Shown here: positions 1 through 8,845 of the stretch, one piece after another | Layout of the letters: the number at the start of each line of letters is the position of its first letter | How positions within the stretch are numbered: position 1 is the first letter of the stretch | Source of the DNA: Halocynthiibacter namhaensis | GTDB taxonomy: Bacteria > Pseudomonadota > Alphaproteobacteria > Rhodobacterales > Rhodobacteraceae | NCBI RefSeq assembly: GCF_000812685.1 | Contig: NZ_JWIF01000017.1 | Location: 1 to 62,128 of the forward strand | DNA length: 62,128 nucleotides | Direction: 5' to 3' | Notes under the pieces: generated by a model | Told to the model about the DNA's origin: nothing | The model's input: only the letters and a program-made list of their open reading frames with translations | Database searches by the model: none | Translations under genes and position numbers: made by a program

Positions 1-28
1 CTCTATGATCCTCAATGAAGGAAATCAT
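1..28 (-). CDS. IS3-family transposase OrfB, first codons only (partial)
   Basis: An ATG at 28-26 on the minus strand overlaps the TGA stop of orfA in an ATGA arrangement and opens a second frame reading M-I-S-F-I-E-D-H-R up to the window edge. This is the characteristic beginning of IS3-group OrfB proteins, which carry the DDE integrase domain. Only nine residues are visible, so catalytic integrity cannot be judged. The overlap suggests translational coupling or programmed frameshifting with orfA, as is usual in this family. Confidence 0.7.
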
Positions 29-357
29 TTGCGGAACGGGCGGTCGAGCTCCGCCTGGGCAAAATATGCCGACGCCTTCTTCAGGATCTCATTGGCCTGG
101 CGAAGTTCCTTGTTCTCTCGTTCCAATTCTTTGATGCGGTCCCTTTCTTCGGTTGTCAGGCCTGCGCGCTGACCCTCATCACGTTCCGCTTGTTGGCACC
201 AGATACGCAGGCTGTCAGGGGAACAGCCAAGCTTGGGCGCGATCGCTTTGTGTGCGGCTGAATCGCTGGAATAATTGACACGGTTTTCTCGAAAAAGCCG
301 AACGCCACGTTCACGCAGCTCAGTCGGATAGGCGGGGGTATGTTTCTTCTTTGTCAT
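25..357 (-). CDS. IS3-family transposase OrfA (HTH protein)
   Basis: Small basic protein of 110 residues. It has an N-terminal helix-turn-helix of the HTH_Tnp_1 type (a GCSPDSLRIW recognition-helix segment) followed by a leucine-zipper-like coiled coil rich in E, R and L near residues 70-95. In the IS3 family OrfA binds the terminal repeats and, fused to OrfB by frameshifting, forms the transposase. The start at 357 is chosen over the ATG nine bases upstream because AAAGGTGAG lies at good spacing before it. The gene appears intact. It faces away from the truncated regulator it interrupted. Confidence 0.88.
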   Translation of the reverse strand: MTKKKHTPAYPTELRERGVRLFRENRVNYSSDSAAHKAIAPKLGCSPDSLRIWCQQAERDEGQRAGLTTEERDRIKELERENKELRQANEILKKASAYFAQAELDRPFRK

Positions 358-407
358 AGGGCTCACCTTTGGAGTGTTTTACTCTCCGGTAAAACCGGGG
401 CGGTTCA

Positions 408-1673
408 ATATTGGCAATCGAACCTGATACACGCGTGATTGTGATCACGGCTAACGGGTCGATCAACCTCGCAGTTGAAGCCATGCGGGCTGGCGCACAT
501 GAATTTTTGCTGAAGCCCTTTAATGAGCAACATTTTATCTCTGCCATTCGCAATGCTGAACCAAAAACGACACCAACCCGCAAGCAGCCAAAAGTCACTG
601 CGCCCCCCTCACAAACCATGGGTTTCATTGGTTCTTCGGGGGTCATGCAGAACATTTATAAAAGCATCGGCACCGTAGCGGCCTCTCAGGCTTCGGTGTT
701 TATCACCGGCGAAAGCGGGACCGGTAAGGAAATTTGCGCTCAAGCCATTCATGATTTTTCTGATCGTGCAAAAGGCCCGTTTGTTCCGATCAACTGCGGA
801 GCTATCCCGTCAGATCTGCTTGAAAGCGAAATATTTGGCCACTTGCGTGGGGCGTTCACTGGGGCGATCTCAGATAAGCTTGGCGCAGCGGCAGTCGCGG
901 CCGGTGGCACCCTGTTCTTCGATGAAATCTGCGAGATGGACATCGCACTTCAAACCAAGCTTCTTCGGTTTTTGCAAACCTCGTCTATTCAGCCTGTTGG
1001 CGCGTTAAAGCCAAGCAAAGTTGATGTGCGAATTGTATGTGCAACCAATCGAGACCCATACGAGCAAATGCGATTGGGCAAGTTCCGCGAAGACCTTTAC
1101 TATCGTCTGCACGTTGTCCCCTTACATCTCCCCCCCTTGCATGAACGTGATCACGACGTCCTAGAAATCGCTAAAGATACGTTGATCAAGTTTTCCACCG
1201 AAGAGAACCGGGCTTTCAAAGCCTTCTCTCCCGAGGTTCAGCATTATTTCCGCTCCCACCCATGGCCAGGTAACGTTCGTCAGTTATTAAATGTCATTCG
1301 CAACATCGTTGTTCTTCATGACGCCGAAACCGTGACCATGGATATGTTGCCGCATGATTTCCGCGCGTCGGCTCGCCACGCGACATCACGCGTTGATACA
1401 GCAGCAGCAACAGTGCCTGCGCCTGAGGAACAATTGCACATCCCCCGAACTGAAGCCCCGACAACAAACAGAAATCTCGACGGGCTGATTGGCAAGACCC
1501 TTGACGAAATCGAACGCATCGTCGTCGAGGAAACCATTGCAAGTAATTCAGGATCCATCCCAATGGCCGCGCGGGTATTGGATGTGTCGCCTTCCACCTT
1601 GTACCGTAAAATTTCTGGTTGGAAGAACCAAGCGAAGGCGATGCGCGCCGATGACCAGCTCCCCACATCATAA
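408..1673 (+). pseudogene. Sigma-54-dependent LuxO-like response regulator, 5' end lost to IS insertion
   Basis: The remaining 420 codons start inside a receiver domain: the segment ending LLKPFN is the last beta strand with its conserved K-P, while the phosphoacceptor aspartate and acidic pocket are missing. The AAA+ domain is intact: Walker A GESGTGKE near fragment residues 100-107, the GAFTGA sigma-54 contact loop near 147-152, Walker B GTLFFDEI and an R-finger region. A Fis-type HTH ends the protein. It resembles the LuxO/NtrC class. The first usable start is a TTG at 411, with no clear ribosome site. A receiver-less activator could in principle be made from a promoter in the IS end, but the native gene is broken. 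The family assignment is firm; loss of function is inferred. Confidence 0.85.
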
Positions 1674-1691
1674 GACGTTGGTCAGCTGACC

Positions 1692-2459
1692 CTAGATGAA
1701 CTGTTCTTGCAAAAGACGTTCTTCCAAACCATGGCCGGGGTCGAACATCAAACGGTGGCCCACCGCCGTCTGACTTTCGATCTCGACGTAAGCCACGTTT
1801 GACACGGATCGGCTATCTGCATCGACCATCACCGGGCGTTTTGCAGCCTCTAACACGTCAAAACGAACCTTGGCACTTTTGGGCAATAAGGCCCCACGCC
1901 ACCGACGCGGGCGAAACGCTGCAACCGCAGTCAAAGCAAGCACTTCGGCCCCAATCGGTAAAATTGGCCCATGCGCTGAGTTGTTATAGGCAGTTGAGCC
2001 TGCCGGTGTTGACAGCAACGCACCATCGCAGACAAGTTCTTCCATCCGCACGCGCCCATCCACAGAAATCCGTAATTTTGCCGCCTGAGGGCCTGCGCGC
2101 AACAGCGAAACTTCGTTGATCGCCAGCTCCTTGTGCATGGTGCCATCAACGCATTGCGCAGTCATCTCAAGCGGGTTGATCACAGCTTGTTCTGCTTCCA
2201 TCAAGCGTCCAACAAGGCCACTTTCGCTGTATTCGTTCATCAAAAAACCAACAGTACCGCGGTTCATACCATAGACAGGCACGCCCAAATCACGGGTTTG
2301 ATGCAGGGTTTGAAGCATAAAACCGTCCCCTCCAAGCGCCACGATCACATCCGCATCCTTAGGGTCACAATCGCTGTACCGCGCGACCAATCGTGCGCGC
2401 CCCGCGCGGGCTTTTTCACTTTCACTCGAGGTGAATGCAATTTTCATCACTTTACTCAT
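1692..2459 (-). CDS. nadK: NAD kinase
   Basis: Phosphorylates NAD to NADP with ATP or polyphosphate in the cytoplasm. The 255-residue protein has the diagnostic GGDG motif (residues 43-46), a GFL segment about 30 residues later and the conserved TPAGSTAYN motif that binds NAD. Length is typical of short alphaproteobacterial NAD kinases. The start at 2459 is preceded by AAGG at seven bases; a second in-frame ATG lies four codons in. It converges on the truncated LuxO-like gene, with a 12-bp palindrome GGTCAGCTGACC (1680-1691) between the two stops. Confidence 0.95.
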   Translation of the reverse strand: MSKVMKIAFTSSESEKARAGRARLVARYSDCDPKDADVIVALGGDGFMLQTLHQTRDLGVPVYGMNRGTVGFLMNEYSESGLVGRLMEAEQAVINPLEMTAQCVDGTMHKELAINEVSLLRAGPQAAKLRISVDGRVRMEELVCDGALLSTPAGSTAYNNSAHGPILPIGAEVLALTAVAAFRPRRWRGALLPKSAKVRFDVLEAAKRPVMVDADSRSVSNVAYVEIESQTAVGHRLMFDPGHGLEERLLQEQFI

Positions 2460-2607
2460 GATCTGGCCTTATATTGCCCAAACTCGGACTTATTCGCTAC
2501 ACTTGCCTGCGTGCCCCCAGAAGGCAAGACCAAGCAGAGATTATCGCGCGCATAGCAGCGTCAATCTGGCTTCAACGCAGATGTGTGCAATTGTGTACCA
2601 AAATCAT

Positions 2608-2631
2608 CGTGTTTTTCGTTCCAAAAACACG
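2608..2631 (+). other. Perfect hairpin in the nadK-glyA intergenic region
   Basis: A nine-base inverted repeat, CGTGTTTTT and AAAAACACG, separated by six bases. It sits about 120 bases before glyA in the 292-base gap between the divergent genes nadK and glyA. It could be a protein-binding dyad or a leader hairpin. No downstream T-run follows on the glyA strand, so it is not a standard terminator. I recognise no known riboswitch here; the rest of the gap must hold both promoters. Confidence 0.4.
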
Positions 2632-2751
2632 CGAATTAACACCACAGTGCCGCAGATTCACGGTGCTGCGTCGCATTATCCGCTTCTGCTTCGCCACAGT
2701 TGACGTTAGAAAGTTGCGAAATGCCCTCGCGTCCAGACAGGAAAATGCGCC

Positions 2752-4047
2752 ATGACCAGTGATAGCACCACAAACGCCTTCTTCACCGAATCTCTCGCAA
2801 CCCGCGACCCCGAGCTTCACGCCTCAATCACCAACGAGCTTGGCCGTCAGCGCGACGAGATCGAATTGATCGCGTCTGAGAACATCGTTTCTGCCGCCGT
2901 GATGGAAGCCCAGGGTTCCGTTCTAACCAATAAATACGCTGAAGGTTACCCCGGCCGCCGTTACTATGGCGGTTGCCAATATGTTGACGTGGCTGAAACT
3001 CTCGCGATTGATCGTGCAAAGCAACTGTTTGGTTGTGACTTTGCTAACGTGCAGCCGAACTCTGGCTCACAGGCCAACCAAGGTGTGTTTCAGGCGCTGA
3101 TCCAGCCTGGCGACACCATCCTTGGCATGGACCTGTCCTCAGGTGGTCACCTGACCCACGGCGCGCGTCCAAACCAATCCGGCAAATGGTTTAACGCTGT
3201 GCATTACGGCGTACGTGAAAGCGACAACCTGATTGATTACGATCAGATCCAGGCGCTTGCGACCGAACATCAGCCAAAGCTGATCATCGCCGGTGGTTCT
3301 GCTATCCCACGTCAAATCGACTTTGCGAAATTCCGTGAAATCGCTGACTCAGTTGGCGCATATTTCTTGGTCGACATGGCGCATATCGCGGGTCTGGTTG
3401 CGGCGGGTGAACACCCTTCCCCGTTCCCACACGCCCATGTTGCGACCACCACAACCCACAAAACCCTGCGCGGTCCACGTGGCGGCATGATCGTCACCAA
3501 TGACGAAGCGCTGGCGAAAAAGTTCAACTCTGCGATCTTCCCTGGCATCCAGGGTGGCCCATTGATGCATGTGATCGCTGGTAAAGCTGCTGCTTTTGGC
3601 GAAGCTCTGCGTCCTGAATTCAAGGTCTACCAAAAGCAAGTTCGCGCAAACGCGGTTGCCCTTGCCGATCAGTTGATCAAAGGCGGCCTTGATATCGTCA
3701 CTGGCGGCACCGACACCCACGTCATGCTGGTTGATCTGCGCCCCAAAGGCGTGACCGGCAACATCACTGACAAAGCCCTTGGTCGTGCGCATATCACGAC
3801 CAACAAAAACGGCATCCCGTTTGACCCAGAAAAGCCAACCGTGACCTCTGGCATTCGCCTAGGCACCCCTGCGGGCACAACACGTGGCTTTGGCGAAGCA
3901 GAATTCCGCGAAATCGCTGATCTGATCGTGGAAGTCGTGGATGGTCTCGCCGCAAACGGCGAAGACGGCAACGCAGCTGTGGAAGAAGCAGTCCGCGGCA
4001 AAGTCGCAGCCCTCTGCGCACGCTTCCCACTGTACCCGAACCTCTGA
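2752..4047 (+). CDS. glyA: Serine hydroxymethyltransferase
   Basis: PLP enzyme interconverting serine and glycine with tetrahydrofolate, the main source of one-carbon units. The 431-residue length is typical. The PLP lysine is K237 in the motif [14 protein letters not shown], and the cofactor-contacting D208 and H211 sit in VDMAHIAG. The N-terminal IASEN and [10 protein letters not shown] folate/PLP motifs are intact. AGGA precedes the ATG. It is monocistronic, ending at a strong hairpin terminator 35 bases downstream. Confidence 0.97.
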   Translation: MTSDSTTNAFFTESLATRDPELHASITNELGRQRDEIELIASENIVSAAVMEAQGSVLTNKYAEGYPGRRYYGGCQYVDVAETLAIDRAKQLFGCDFANVQPNSGSQANQGVFQALIQPGDTILGMDLSSGGHLTHGARPNQSGKWFNAVHYGVRESDNLIDYDQIQALATEHQPKLIIAGGSAIPRQIDFAKFREIADSVGAYFLVDMAHIAGLVAAGEHPSPFPHAHVATTTTHKTLRGPRGGMIVTNDEALAKKFNSAIFPGIQGGPLMHVIAGKAAAFGEALRPEFKVYQKQVRANAVALADQLIKGGLDIVTGGTDTHVMLVDLRPKGVTGNITDKALGRAHITTNKNGIPFDPEKPTVTSGIRLGTPAGTTRGFGEAEFREIADLIVEVVDGLAANGEDGNAAVEEAVRGKVAALCARFPLYPNL

Positions 4048-4081
4048 TCCCGGTTTTCGACAAAGACACCTAAACAAATGA

Positions 4082-4118
4082 AAACGCCCGGGGGAAGGAA
4101 CCCGGGCGTTTCATTTTT
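4082..4118 (+). terminator. Rho-independent terminator of glyA
   Basis: An 11-bp perfect stem (4082-4092 with 4101-4111, core CGCCCGGG), loop GGAAGGAA, then CATTTTT. It lies just after the glyA stop, on the glyA strand. Confidence 0.85.
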
Positions 4119-4184
4119 GGGTGAGGGCAATCGCTAGCTTTTTCAAAGCCCCCACCCCACCATCGTTAGGTCATCCTATGGAGA

Positions 4185-4472
4185 TCAGATGTCCTTGGAC
4201 GGATCTAGGAGCGCTTCTTCAAGCAGCTTTTCATTGCGGGCGTCTTCGATACGACGAATGCGATCTTCGCTGGAACGTGTGTCAAAACGGTATTTCACAA
4301 CATTCACAAGGCTTAGCGTCAGCAACACAATCCCCATGCCCCAGTAACCCTTTGTCGCCAGTGGAACGTCCACGGATTTGTAAAGCGACAGGGCCAGCAG
4401 CGCATAGGCTGCAACTACACCAGCAATATTCAGCAGCATGATCAGATGTGTATCGTTACGTTCGTTGTTCAT
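4185..4472 (-). CDS. YiaA/YiaB-family small inner-membrane protein
   Basis: A 95-residue protein with two predicted membrane helices (about residues 11-30 and 43-62) joined by a short loop, then a charged cytoplasmic tail rich in R, E and D. This matches the two-helix YiaAB family, whose function is unknown. GGAG precedes the ATG. It lies 68 bases after the PspA-like gene on the same strand and may be co-transcribed with it, which would suit a membrane-stress role. That role is inferred from context only. Confidence 0.75.
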   Translation of the reverse strand: MNNERNDTHLIMLLNIAGVVAAYALLALSLYKSVDVPLATKGYWGMGIVLLTLSLVNVVKYRFDTRSSEDRIRRIEDARNEKLLEEALLDPSKDI

Positions 4473-4540
4473 TGTATTTCTCCATGTTTATTGGTTCAGC
4501 CCGTAAGCTGGTTAAGTTCGTTCTAAGATACGTTTTGTGG

Positions 4541-5215
4541 TTATTTTGCTTGCAGGCGCTTCAGGACATCATCTGCAGTGGCGCGTGTTTTATGGCCAAA
4601 GCCCGCGTCGCCAAGGCGATCTGCCACATCATGATGGCCAAGCCCTGTGTCGATCTCGCGCAGGATTTCGCTTTGTTCAAACGGGTCATCTTTGTTGACC
4701 ACATTTGCGATCAGCTCTTCCGCTTCGTCAATCGCGTTCCCGCCTCCAAGTGTTTTGTTCAGGCGTTTCTGAATGCCCTGTTCACGCTTGATCGCTCGGG
4801 CTGAAATTGCACCCTGTTTAAGGTCCAAGATGCGGCGGTTCGCGGCCTCAACGGATTGGCGCAACTGCATCACACGGGCTTCAAGCCGGTTGGCTGTTTC
4901 ACGGCGCACCGTTAACTCGTTTTCCATTTCCGCAATGGCGCGGGCCGCTTCTTGGGCCAGATCTTCGCGGTCATCAGACAGCGCCTCACGGGCTCGCAAT
5001 GTCAGATCGGAAACACGATCCTCTAGCGCCCCAATTTGGCGTGTCTCGCCCCGCTCTCTCTGTATCAAACTCGCAAGCGTTAGCTTTGCGGCTTTCAGGC
5101 TCGCCTGTGCCTCACGGATCTTTTGATCAATCAATTCAATCGAGTACTGGTCCCGAAGGTTTTCTTCTGCCCGGGCATTCGCTCCGATAATCAGTGTCTT
5201 GAAAGTACCAAACAT
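4541..5215 (-). CDS. pspA: PspA/IM30-family membrane-stress protein
   Basis: A 224-residue protein beginning MFGTFKTLI, an amphipathic N-terminal helix typical of PspA/IM30, followed by an almost uninterrupted coiled coil (about residues 25-150) and a helical tail. Family members polymerise on damaged inner membrane to limit proton leakage. The start at 5215 is preferred over an ATG at 5245: GGAG lies nine bases upstream of 5215, and the earlier ATG lies inside an operator palindrome. There is no pspF or pspBC nearby. Instead a TetR gene lies immediately upstream on the same strand, with three operator copies in between, so induction by release of that TetR is the likely control. Confidence 0.82.
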   Translation of the reverse strand: MFGTFKTLIIGANARAEENLRDQYSIELIDQKIREAQASLKAAKLTLASLIQRERGETRQIGALEDRVSDLTLRAREALSDDREDLAQEAARAIAEMENELTVRRETANRLEARVMQLRQSVEAANRRILDLKQGAISARAIKREQGIQKRLNKTLGGGNAIDEAEELIANVVNKDDPFEQSEILREIDTGLGHHDVADRLGDAGFGHKTRATADDVLKRLQAK

Positions 5216-5231
5216 TGTTTTCTCCATTTTC

Positions 5232-5302
5232 TGAACATCGTTCATGAAAATGTTTTACTCAATACATGAACGATGTTCAAGTATTTTATTGAACGTCGTT
5301 CA
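5232..5302. promoter_or_regulatory. Three palindromic operators TGAAC-N3-GTTCA before the PspA gene
   Basis: Copies at 5232-5244 (N3 = ATC), 5267-5279 (GAT) and 5290-5302 (GTC), with centres 35 and 23 bases apart. All lie between the tetR stop (5308) and the PspA start (5215). A fourth copy at 5916-5928 precedes tetR itself. The arrangement indicates that the TetR protein represses both units. The palindromes are seen directly; the binding protein is inferred. Confidence 0.8.
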
Positions 5303-5307
5303 TAAAA

Positions 5308-5895
5308 TTATCCAATTTGACGTAACAGCATTGAAATCATTGTTTTTATTTTTTCGGGTGGCACTCCGGAAATGCGTTTTTCCAAGCCCAAAAGCACAAT
5401 ACCGTGTACTGACGAGAACAAAGATCGCGTCATTAGATCCAAATCTTCCGAATCCATTTCAGGGTAGATCTCAGACAATGGACGCGAGATATTGGCAAAA
5501 AGCCCGCCAAGCGCTGCCAAATACCAATCCGGCACCTGATCTTCCACCGACATTTCCAAGTCAAACATCGCCCGCCACAAGTTGGTGTTATCCGCTGCAA
5601 AATCCAAATATGCCTCTGACATGATGATCAAACGCTCATTTGGCTGGCACAGGACATCCGCAACAGACCCAGCAACCGCGTCCCCCAAGCGCCGGAAGGT
5701 ACGCCCGTTCACCTCCATATGTAACGCCTGTAAATCATCAAAGGCGTTGTAGATCGCCCCCAGTGCGCAACCAGCGTCCTTAGCCAGGCTTCGCGCTTTC
5801 ACCGATCGCAGCCCAGATTTCGCGATCTGCGTCTCTGCCAAATCAACAAGCTTCTTACGTAGAGCTTCTTTACGTTCTACAACTTTGCCAGCCAT
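5308..5895 (-). CDS. TetR-family transcriptional regulator of the PspA module
   Basis: A 195-residue protein with an N-terminal TetR helix-turn-helix (residues about 10-55: [22 protein letters not shown]) and a helical ligand/dimerisation domain whose inducer cannot be read from the sequence. AGGG precedes the ATG. It is followed by the PspA gene on the same strand and divergent from the DUF817 gene. Because the same 13-bp palindrome occurs once upstream of this gene and three times before the PspA gene, autoregulation plus control of PspA is the simplest model. Confidence 0.88.
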   Translation of the reverse strand: MAGKVVERKEALRKKLVDLAETQIAKSGLRSVKARSLAKDAGCALGAIYNAFDDLQALHMEVNGRTFRRLGDAVAGSVADVLCQPNERLIIMSEAYLDFAADNTNLWRAMFDLEMSVEDQVPDWYLAALGGLFANISRPLSEIYPEMDSEDLDLMTRSLFSSVHGIVLLGLEKRISGVPPEKIKTMISMLLRQIG

Positions 5896-5915
5896 GCTTG
5901 CCCTGCCATGAAAAG

Positions 5916-5928
5916 TGAACCTCGTTCA
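5916..5928. promoter_or_regulatory. Fourth TGAAC-N3-GTTCA operator, tetR/DUF817 divergent promoter
   Basis: TGAACCTCGTTCA lies 21 bases upstream of the tetR ATG and about 110 bases upstream of the likely DUF817 start. Same half-sites as the three copies before the PspA gene. It could repress both divergent genes. Confidence 0.75.
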
Positions 5929-6035
5929 TGACTAATCTTTATGGACCACATACACAAGTTCGACGACCACAAAACATAGACTTTCACAGCCCATTGCCTA
6001 TACAGACAAAAATTTCTGATGACGTGAGTATTAAT

Positions 6036-6878
6036 ATGCGCAACACCCGCCAAACCGAACGTCGCCTTGGGGACATAATCCGTGCGAACCTGCCCCCGAT
6101 GCTTGCGGAATGTGTCATGTTCGTGCTCAAGCAGGGGTGGTCAGCCCTGTTTGGTATCCTATTGCTATGCGCAATCATTGGCAGCCGTCTCATCTGGAAC
6201 GACCATTGGCCAATCGCCCGGTATGACGCATTGGTCATCTTCGCTATCTCGACCCAAATTGCTTTTCTATACTTCAAATTGGAAACCTGGGAGGAAGCCC
6301 GAGTAATCCTGCTATTTCATCTCACAGGCACCGCCATGGAGATTTTCAAGATCTACGCAGGTTCCTGGGTCTATCCAGGTGACGGAGTGTTGAAAGTAAT
6401 GCAAGTACCGTTGTTTTCAGGCTTTATGTATGCAGCCGTTGGATCTTACATGGCGCGGGTCATTCGGGTGTTTGAAATGCGCTTCACCCCTTTTCCACCC
6501 TTTCACTGGCATCTCATCTTAGCCGCGTTGATCTATGTGAATTTCTTCGCGCACCACTATTTGCCCGACATTCGCATGGCTCTTTTTGCAGCGACGATCC
6601 TTCTTTATGCGCGCACGCGCATCTGGTTTCGCATGGGCACGCAATCGCGATTTTGGTGGATGCCCCTGCCCCTCGCGGCCTTCTTTTCAAGCTTTTTCTT
6701 ATGGCTCGCAGAAAACATCGGCACATTGACCAGAACTTGGGTCTACGCGGGGCAAACCGACGGCCAAGCCGTGAGTTTTGCCAAAATGGGATCATGGTAC
6801 TTGCTGTTATACGTCAGCTTCGCAACGGTCACCTTCGTCACGCGCGATGCCATTTACCGACAAAAGTGTGCACCTTAG
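6036..6878 (+). CDS. DUF817-family integral membrane protein
   Basis: About 280 residues with six to eight predicted membrane helices and aromatic, tryptophan-rich loops. Motifs such as GTAMEIFKIYAGSW and FPPFHWH match the DUF817 family, whose function is not known. The open frame extends upstream to an ATG at 5928, but that codon overlaps the operator palindrome and the extra 36 residues look non-coding, so the internal ATG at 6036 is preferred. It is divergent from tetR across a single operator, so it may belong to the same stress regulon as PspA. A hairpin terminator follows. Confidence 0.75.
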   Translation: MRNTRQTERRLGDIIRANLPPMLAECVMFVLKQGWSALFGILLLCAIIGSRLIWNDHWPIARYDALVIFAISTQIAFLYFKLETWEEARVILLFHLTGTAMEIFKIYAGSWVYPGDGVLKVMQVPLFSGFMYAAVGSYMARVIRVFEMRFTPFPPFHWHLILAALIYVNFFAHHYLPDIRMALFAATILLYARTRIWFRMGTQSRFWWMPLPLAAFFSSFFLWLAENIGTLTRTWVYAGQTDGQAVSFAKMGSWYLLLYVSFATVTFVTRDAIYRQKCAP

Positions 6879-6892
6879 GATTTTCAAACAGC

Positions 6893-6925
6893 GAAGGGCG
6901 CGAATGCCATGTCGCGCCCTTCTCA
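6893..6925 (+). terminator. Hairpin between the DUF817 gene and the ABC binding-protein gene
   Basis: An 11-bp perfect stem (6893-6903 with 6912-6922, core GGGCGCGA), eight-base loop, followed by TCATGTT. It sits between convergent genes and probably terminates from the plus strand. The T-run is weak. Confidence 0.6.
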
Positions 6926-6948
6926 TGTTAATGATAGCTGCCGTGAAC

Positions 6949-7935
6949 TTAGTTCAGTGCAGCATCGGTGATCGCATGCGTCCAAGCCCCCTCGGGCGCG
7001 GCAGAGATCACCGGATCAGACCCACCTGCCAATAAAGTGGCCACCGTGCGTTCATAGGCTTCAACATCGAGCGATCCATTTGTGCTTGCTGTCAATTTCG
7101 CAATTTCACCCATCATCCGACGTTGGTGGTTTTCGGTCTGCGCACCTGTTTCGTCATATTCCAGAACGATGTCGGCGGCTGCATCTGGGTTCTCTTCTGC
7201 CCATTTCCAACCGCGCATAGATGCACGTACAAAGCGTACCAGCTGATCTTCAAAGGCTGCGTCGCCTAGGCGATCTTCCATGACATACAAGCCGTCTTCT
7301 AACGTCGCAACACCTTGATCTTCGTACTTAAAGGTGACCAGGTCATCCGCAGTAAGCCCCGCATCGATGATCTGCCAATATTCATTATAGGTCATAGTGG
7401 ACACGCAATCTGCCTGCCCCTGTAGAATGGGATCAACGTTGAACCCTTGCTTAAGAACCGTCACGCCATCGCCGCCCTCAGTGCCAAGACCAAGCGAACT
7501 CATCCAGCTCAGGAATGGATATTCATTGCCGTAAAACCAAACACCCAAAGTGCGTCCGGCGAAATCCGCAGGCGAAGTCACACCCGTGTCCTTGCGGCAA
7601 GTCAACATCATACCGGAACTTGCAAAAGGCTGCGCAATATTCACCAATGGCAGGCCACGTTCACGTGCGGCCAACGCAGAAGGCATCCAGTCGATCACCA
7701 CATCCGCGCCGCCACCTGCAACCACCTGAGTTGGGGCAATGTCAGGCCCACCGGGTTTGATCGTAACGTTCAGATCTTCTTCCTCGTAGAACCCGTTGTC
7801 CAGCGCCACATAATAGCCTGCGAACTGGGCCTGTGTGACCCACTTCAGCTGTAGCGTCAGATCATCGGCGGCCTCAGCGGCAACTGCGCCCAAGGCCATA
7901 GCCCCGCTCAATGCGCCCGTCAGTAGCTTTTTCAT
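6949..7935 (-). CDS. ABC transporter substrate-binding protein (NMT1/THI5-like), probably for pyrimidines
   Basis: A 328-residue periplasmic protein with a signal peptide (positively charged MKK, hydrophobic core, cleavage near AEA-AD). The mature domain begins LTLQLKWVTQAQFAGYYVA, the hallmark of the NMT1/THI5 binding-protein family that recognises pyrimidine-like ligands. It is the last gene of the operon hyuC-like, hydA, ATPase, permease, permease, binding protein, which argues for uptake of uracil, thymine or hydantoin-like compounds. The substrate is inferred from context. GGGAG precedes the ATG. Confidence 0.88.
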   Translation of the reverse strand: MKKLLTGALSGAMALGAVAAEAADDLTLQLKWVTQAQFAGYYVALDNGFYEEEDLNVTIKPGGPDIAPTQVVAGGGADVVIDWMPSALAARERGLPLVNIAQPFASSGMMLTCRKDTGVTSPADFAGRTLGVWFYGNEYPFLSWMSSLGLGTEGGDGVTVLKQGFNVDPILQGQADCVSTMTYNEYWQIIDAGLTADDLVTFKYEDQGVATLEDGLYVMEDRLGDAAFEDQLVRFVRASMRGWKWAEENPDAAADIVLEYDETGAQTENHQRRMMGEIAKLTASTNGSLDVEAYERTVATLLAGGSDPVISAAPEGAWTHAITDAALN

Positions 7936-8002
7936 CTCGTCTTCTCCCTTATTGGTTCTGTTGAATATCCGGGCCGTTTTTTTCGGCCTCTGTCTGCGTT
8001 GA

Positions 8003-8845
8003 TTATCCTCGTTGCGAGGGGTGCCAGAAGGTCACCCGCTTTTCAATAAATGCGACGATACCATAGAATGCTGATCCTGCTATGGCCGCGACGACGATCT
8101 CGGCCCAGACCATATCTAGGCCCAAACGCCCCACCTCGGTTGAGATGCGAAAACCCATGCCGCGTGTGGGCGAGCCAAAGAATTCGGCCACAATCGCGCC
8201 GATCAACGCCAGGGTCGTCGCAATCTTTAAGCCATTGAACATAAATGGCATTGCCGCAGGCAGGCGCAGTTTCAGAAGGCTTTTCCAATACCCCGCCGCG
8301 TAAGTGCGCATCAGATCCCGTTGCATGCTGTCCGTTGCTTTCAATCCTTCAACCGTATTCACGAGCATCGGAAAGAAAACCATCACAACCACCACGGCGG
8401 CCTTGGAATGCCAATCAAATCCAAACCACATCACCAGAATCGGTGCCATGCCAACAATAGGAAGCCCAGCGATGAAATTGCCCACAGGCAACAGCCCGCG
8501 TTGCAGAAAAGGTGATCTGTCAATCACAATCGCCACAGCGATCGCAGCGCTGCACCCGATCAAATAGCCCGACAACGCCCCCTTCACGAAGGTTTGGATG
8601 AGATCGATCCAAAGCAGATGACCAGCAGAGGAAAACCGCTCTGCGATCATCGACGGCGGCGGCAGGATAATTGGCGACACATTGAGGCCACGCACGAGAC
8701 ATTCCCACATCAAAATCACGGTCACGCCAAAGATGACAGGCATCGCAACTTGCACCATGCGGGTCGTGTGATGCTTGGATCTGGCCAAGCGAATATTGAT
8801 CAACAGGCCAACCGCCCAGATCACAAATGCGAGAAAAACCATCAT
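8003..8845 (-). CDS. ABC transporter permease (second of pair)
   Basis: A 280-residue inner-membrane protein with about six helices and the BPD_transp_1 coupling loop (EGLKATDSMQRDLMRTYAAG, then a LRLPAAMPFMFNGLK segment) that docks on the ATPase. It belongs to the SsuC/TauC/ThiX-like class. The ATG overlaps the stop of the preceding permease by four bases, so translation is coupled and a heterodimeric channel is likely. Confidence 0.9.
   Translation of the reverse strand: MMVFLAFVIWAVGLLINIRLARSKHHTTRMVQVAMPVIFGVTVILMWECLVRGLNVSPIILPPPSMIAERFSSAGHLLWIDLIQTFVKGALSGYLIGCSAAIAVAIVIDRSPFLQRGLLPVGNFIAGLPIVGMAPILVMWFGFDWHSKAAVVVVMVFFPMLVNTVEGLKATDSMQRDLMRTYAAGYWKSLLKLRLPAAMPFMFNGLKIATTLALIGAIVAEFFGSPTRGMGFRISTEVGRLGLDMVWAEIVVAAIAGSAFYGIVAFIEKRVTFWHPSQRG

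Larger units (their letters stand above)
1..407 (-). mobile_element. IS3-family insertion sequence, one end only
   Basis: One end of an IS3-type element lying on the minus strand. The outer boundary is position 407: read inward, the element begins TGAACC, the TG...CA terminus usual for IS3, followed by a GC-rich stretch with an internal inverted repeat (about 371-407). Inside lie the complete small orfA and the first codons of orfB; the rest of the element is beyond position 1. The sequence right after 407 is the middle of a response-regulator gene, so the element inserted there. The target duplication cannot be checked because the other end is missing. Confidence 0.85.

Noticed and set aside
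5928-6035. N-terminal extension of the DUF817 protein from the ATG at 5928
   Set aside because: The ATG overlaps the operator palindrome, has no ribosome site, and the 36 added residues lack family-like features.
7969-7985. GGCCG-T7-CGGCC hairpin between the permease and binding-protein genes as a terminator
   Set aside because: On the operon strand the loop is an A-run and no T-run follows the stem, so it is not a terminator for that operon.
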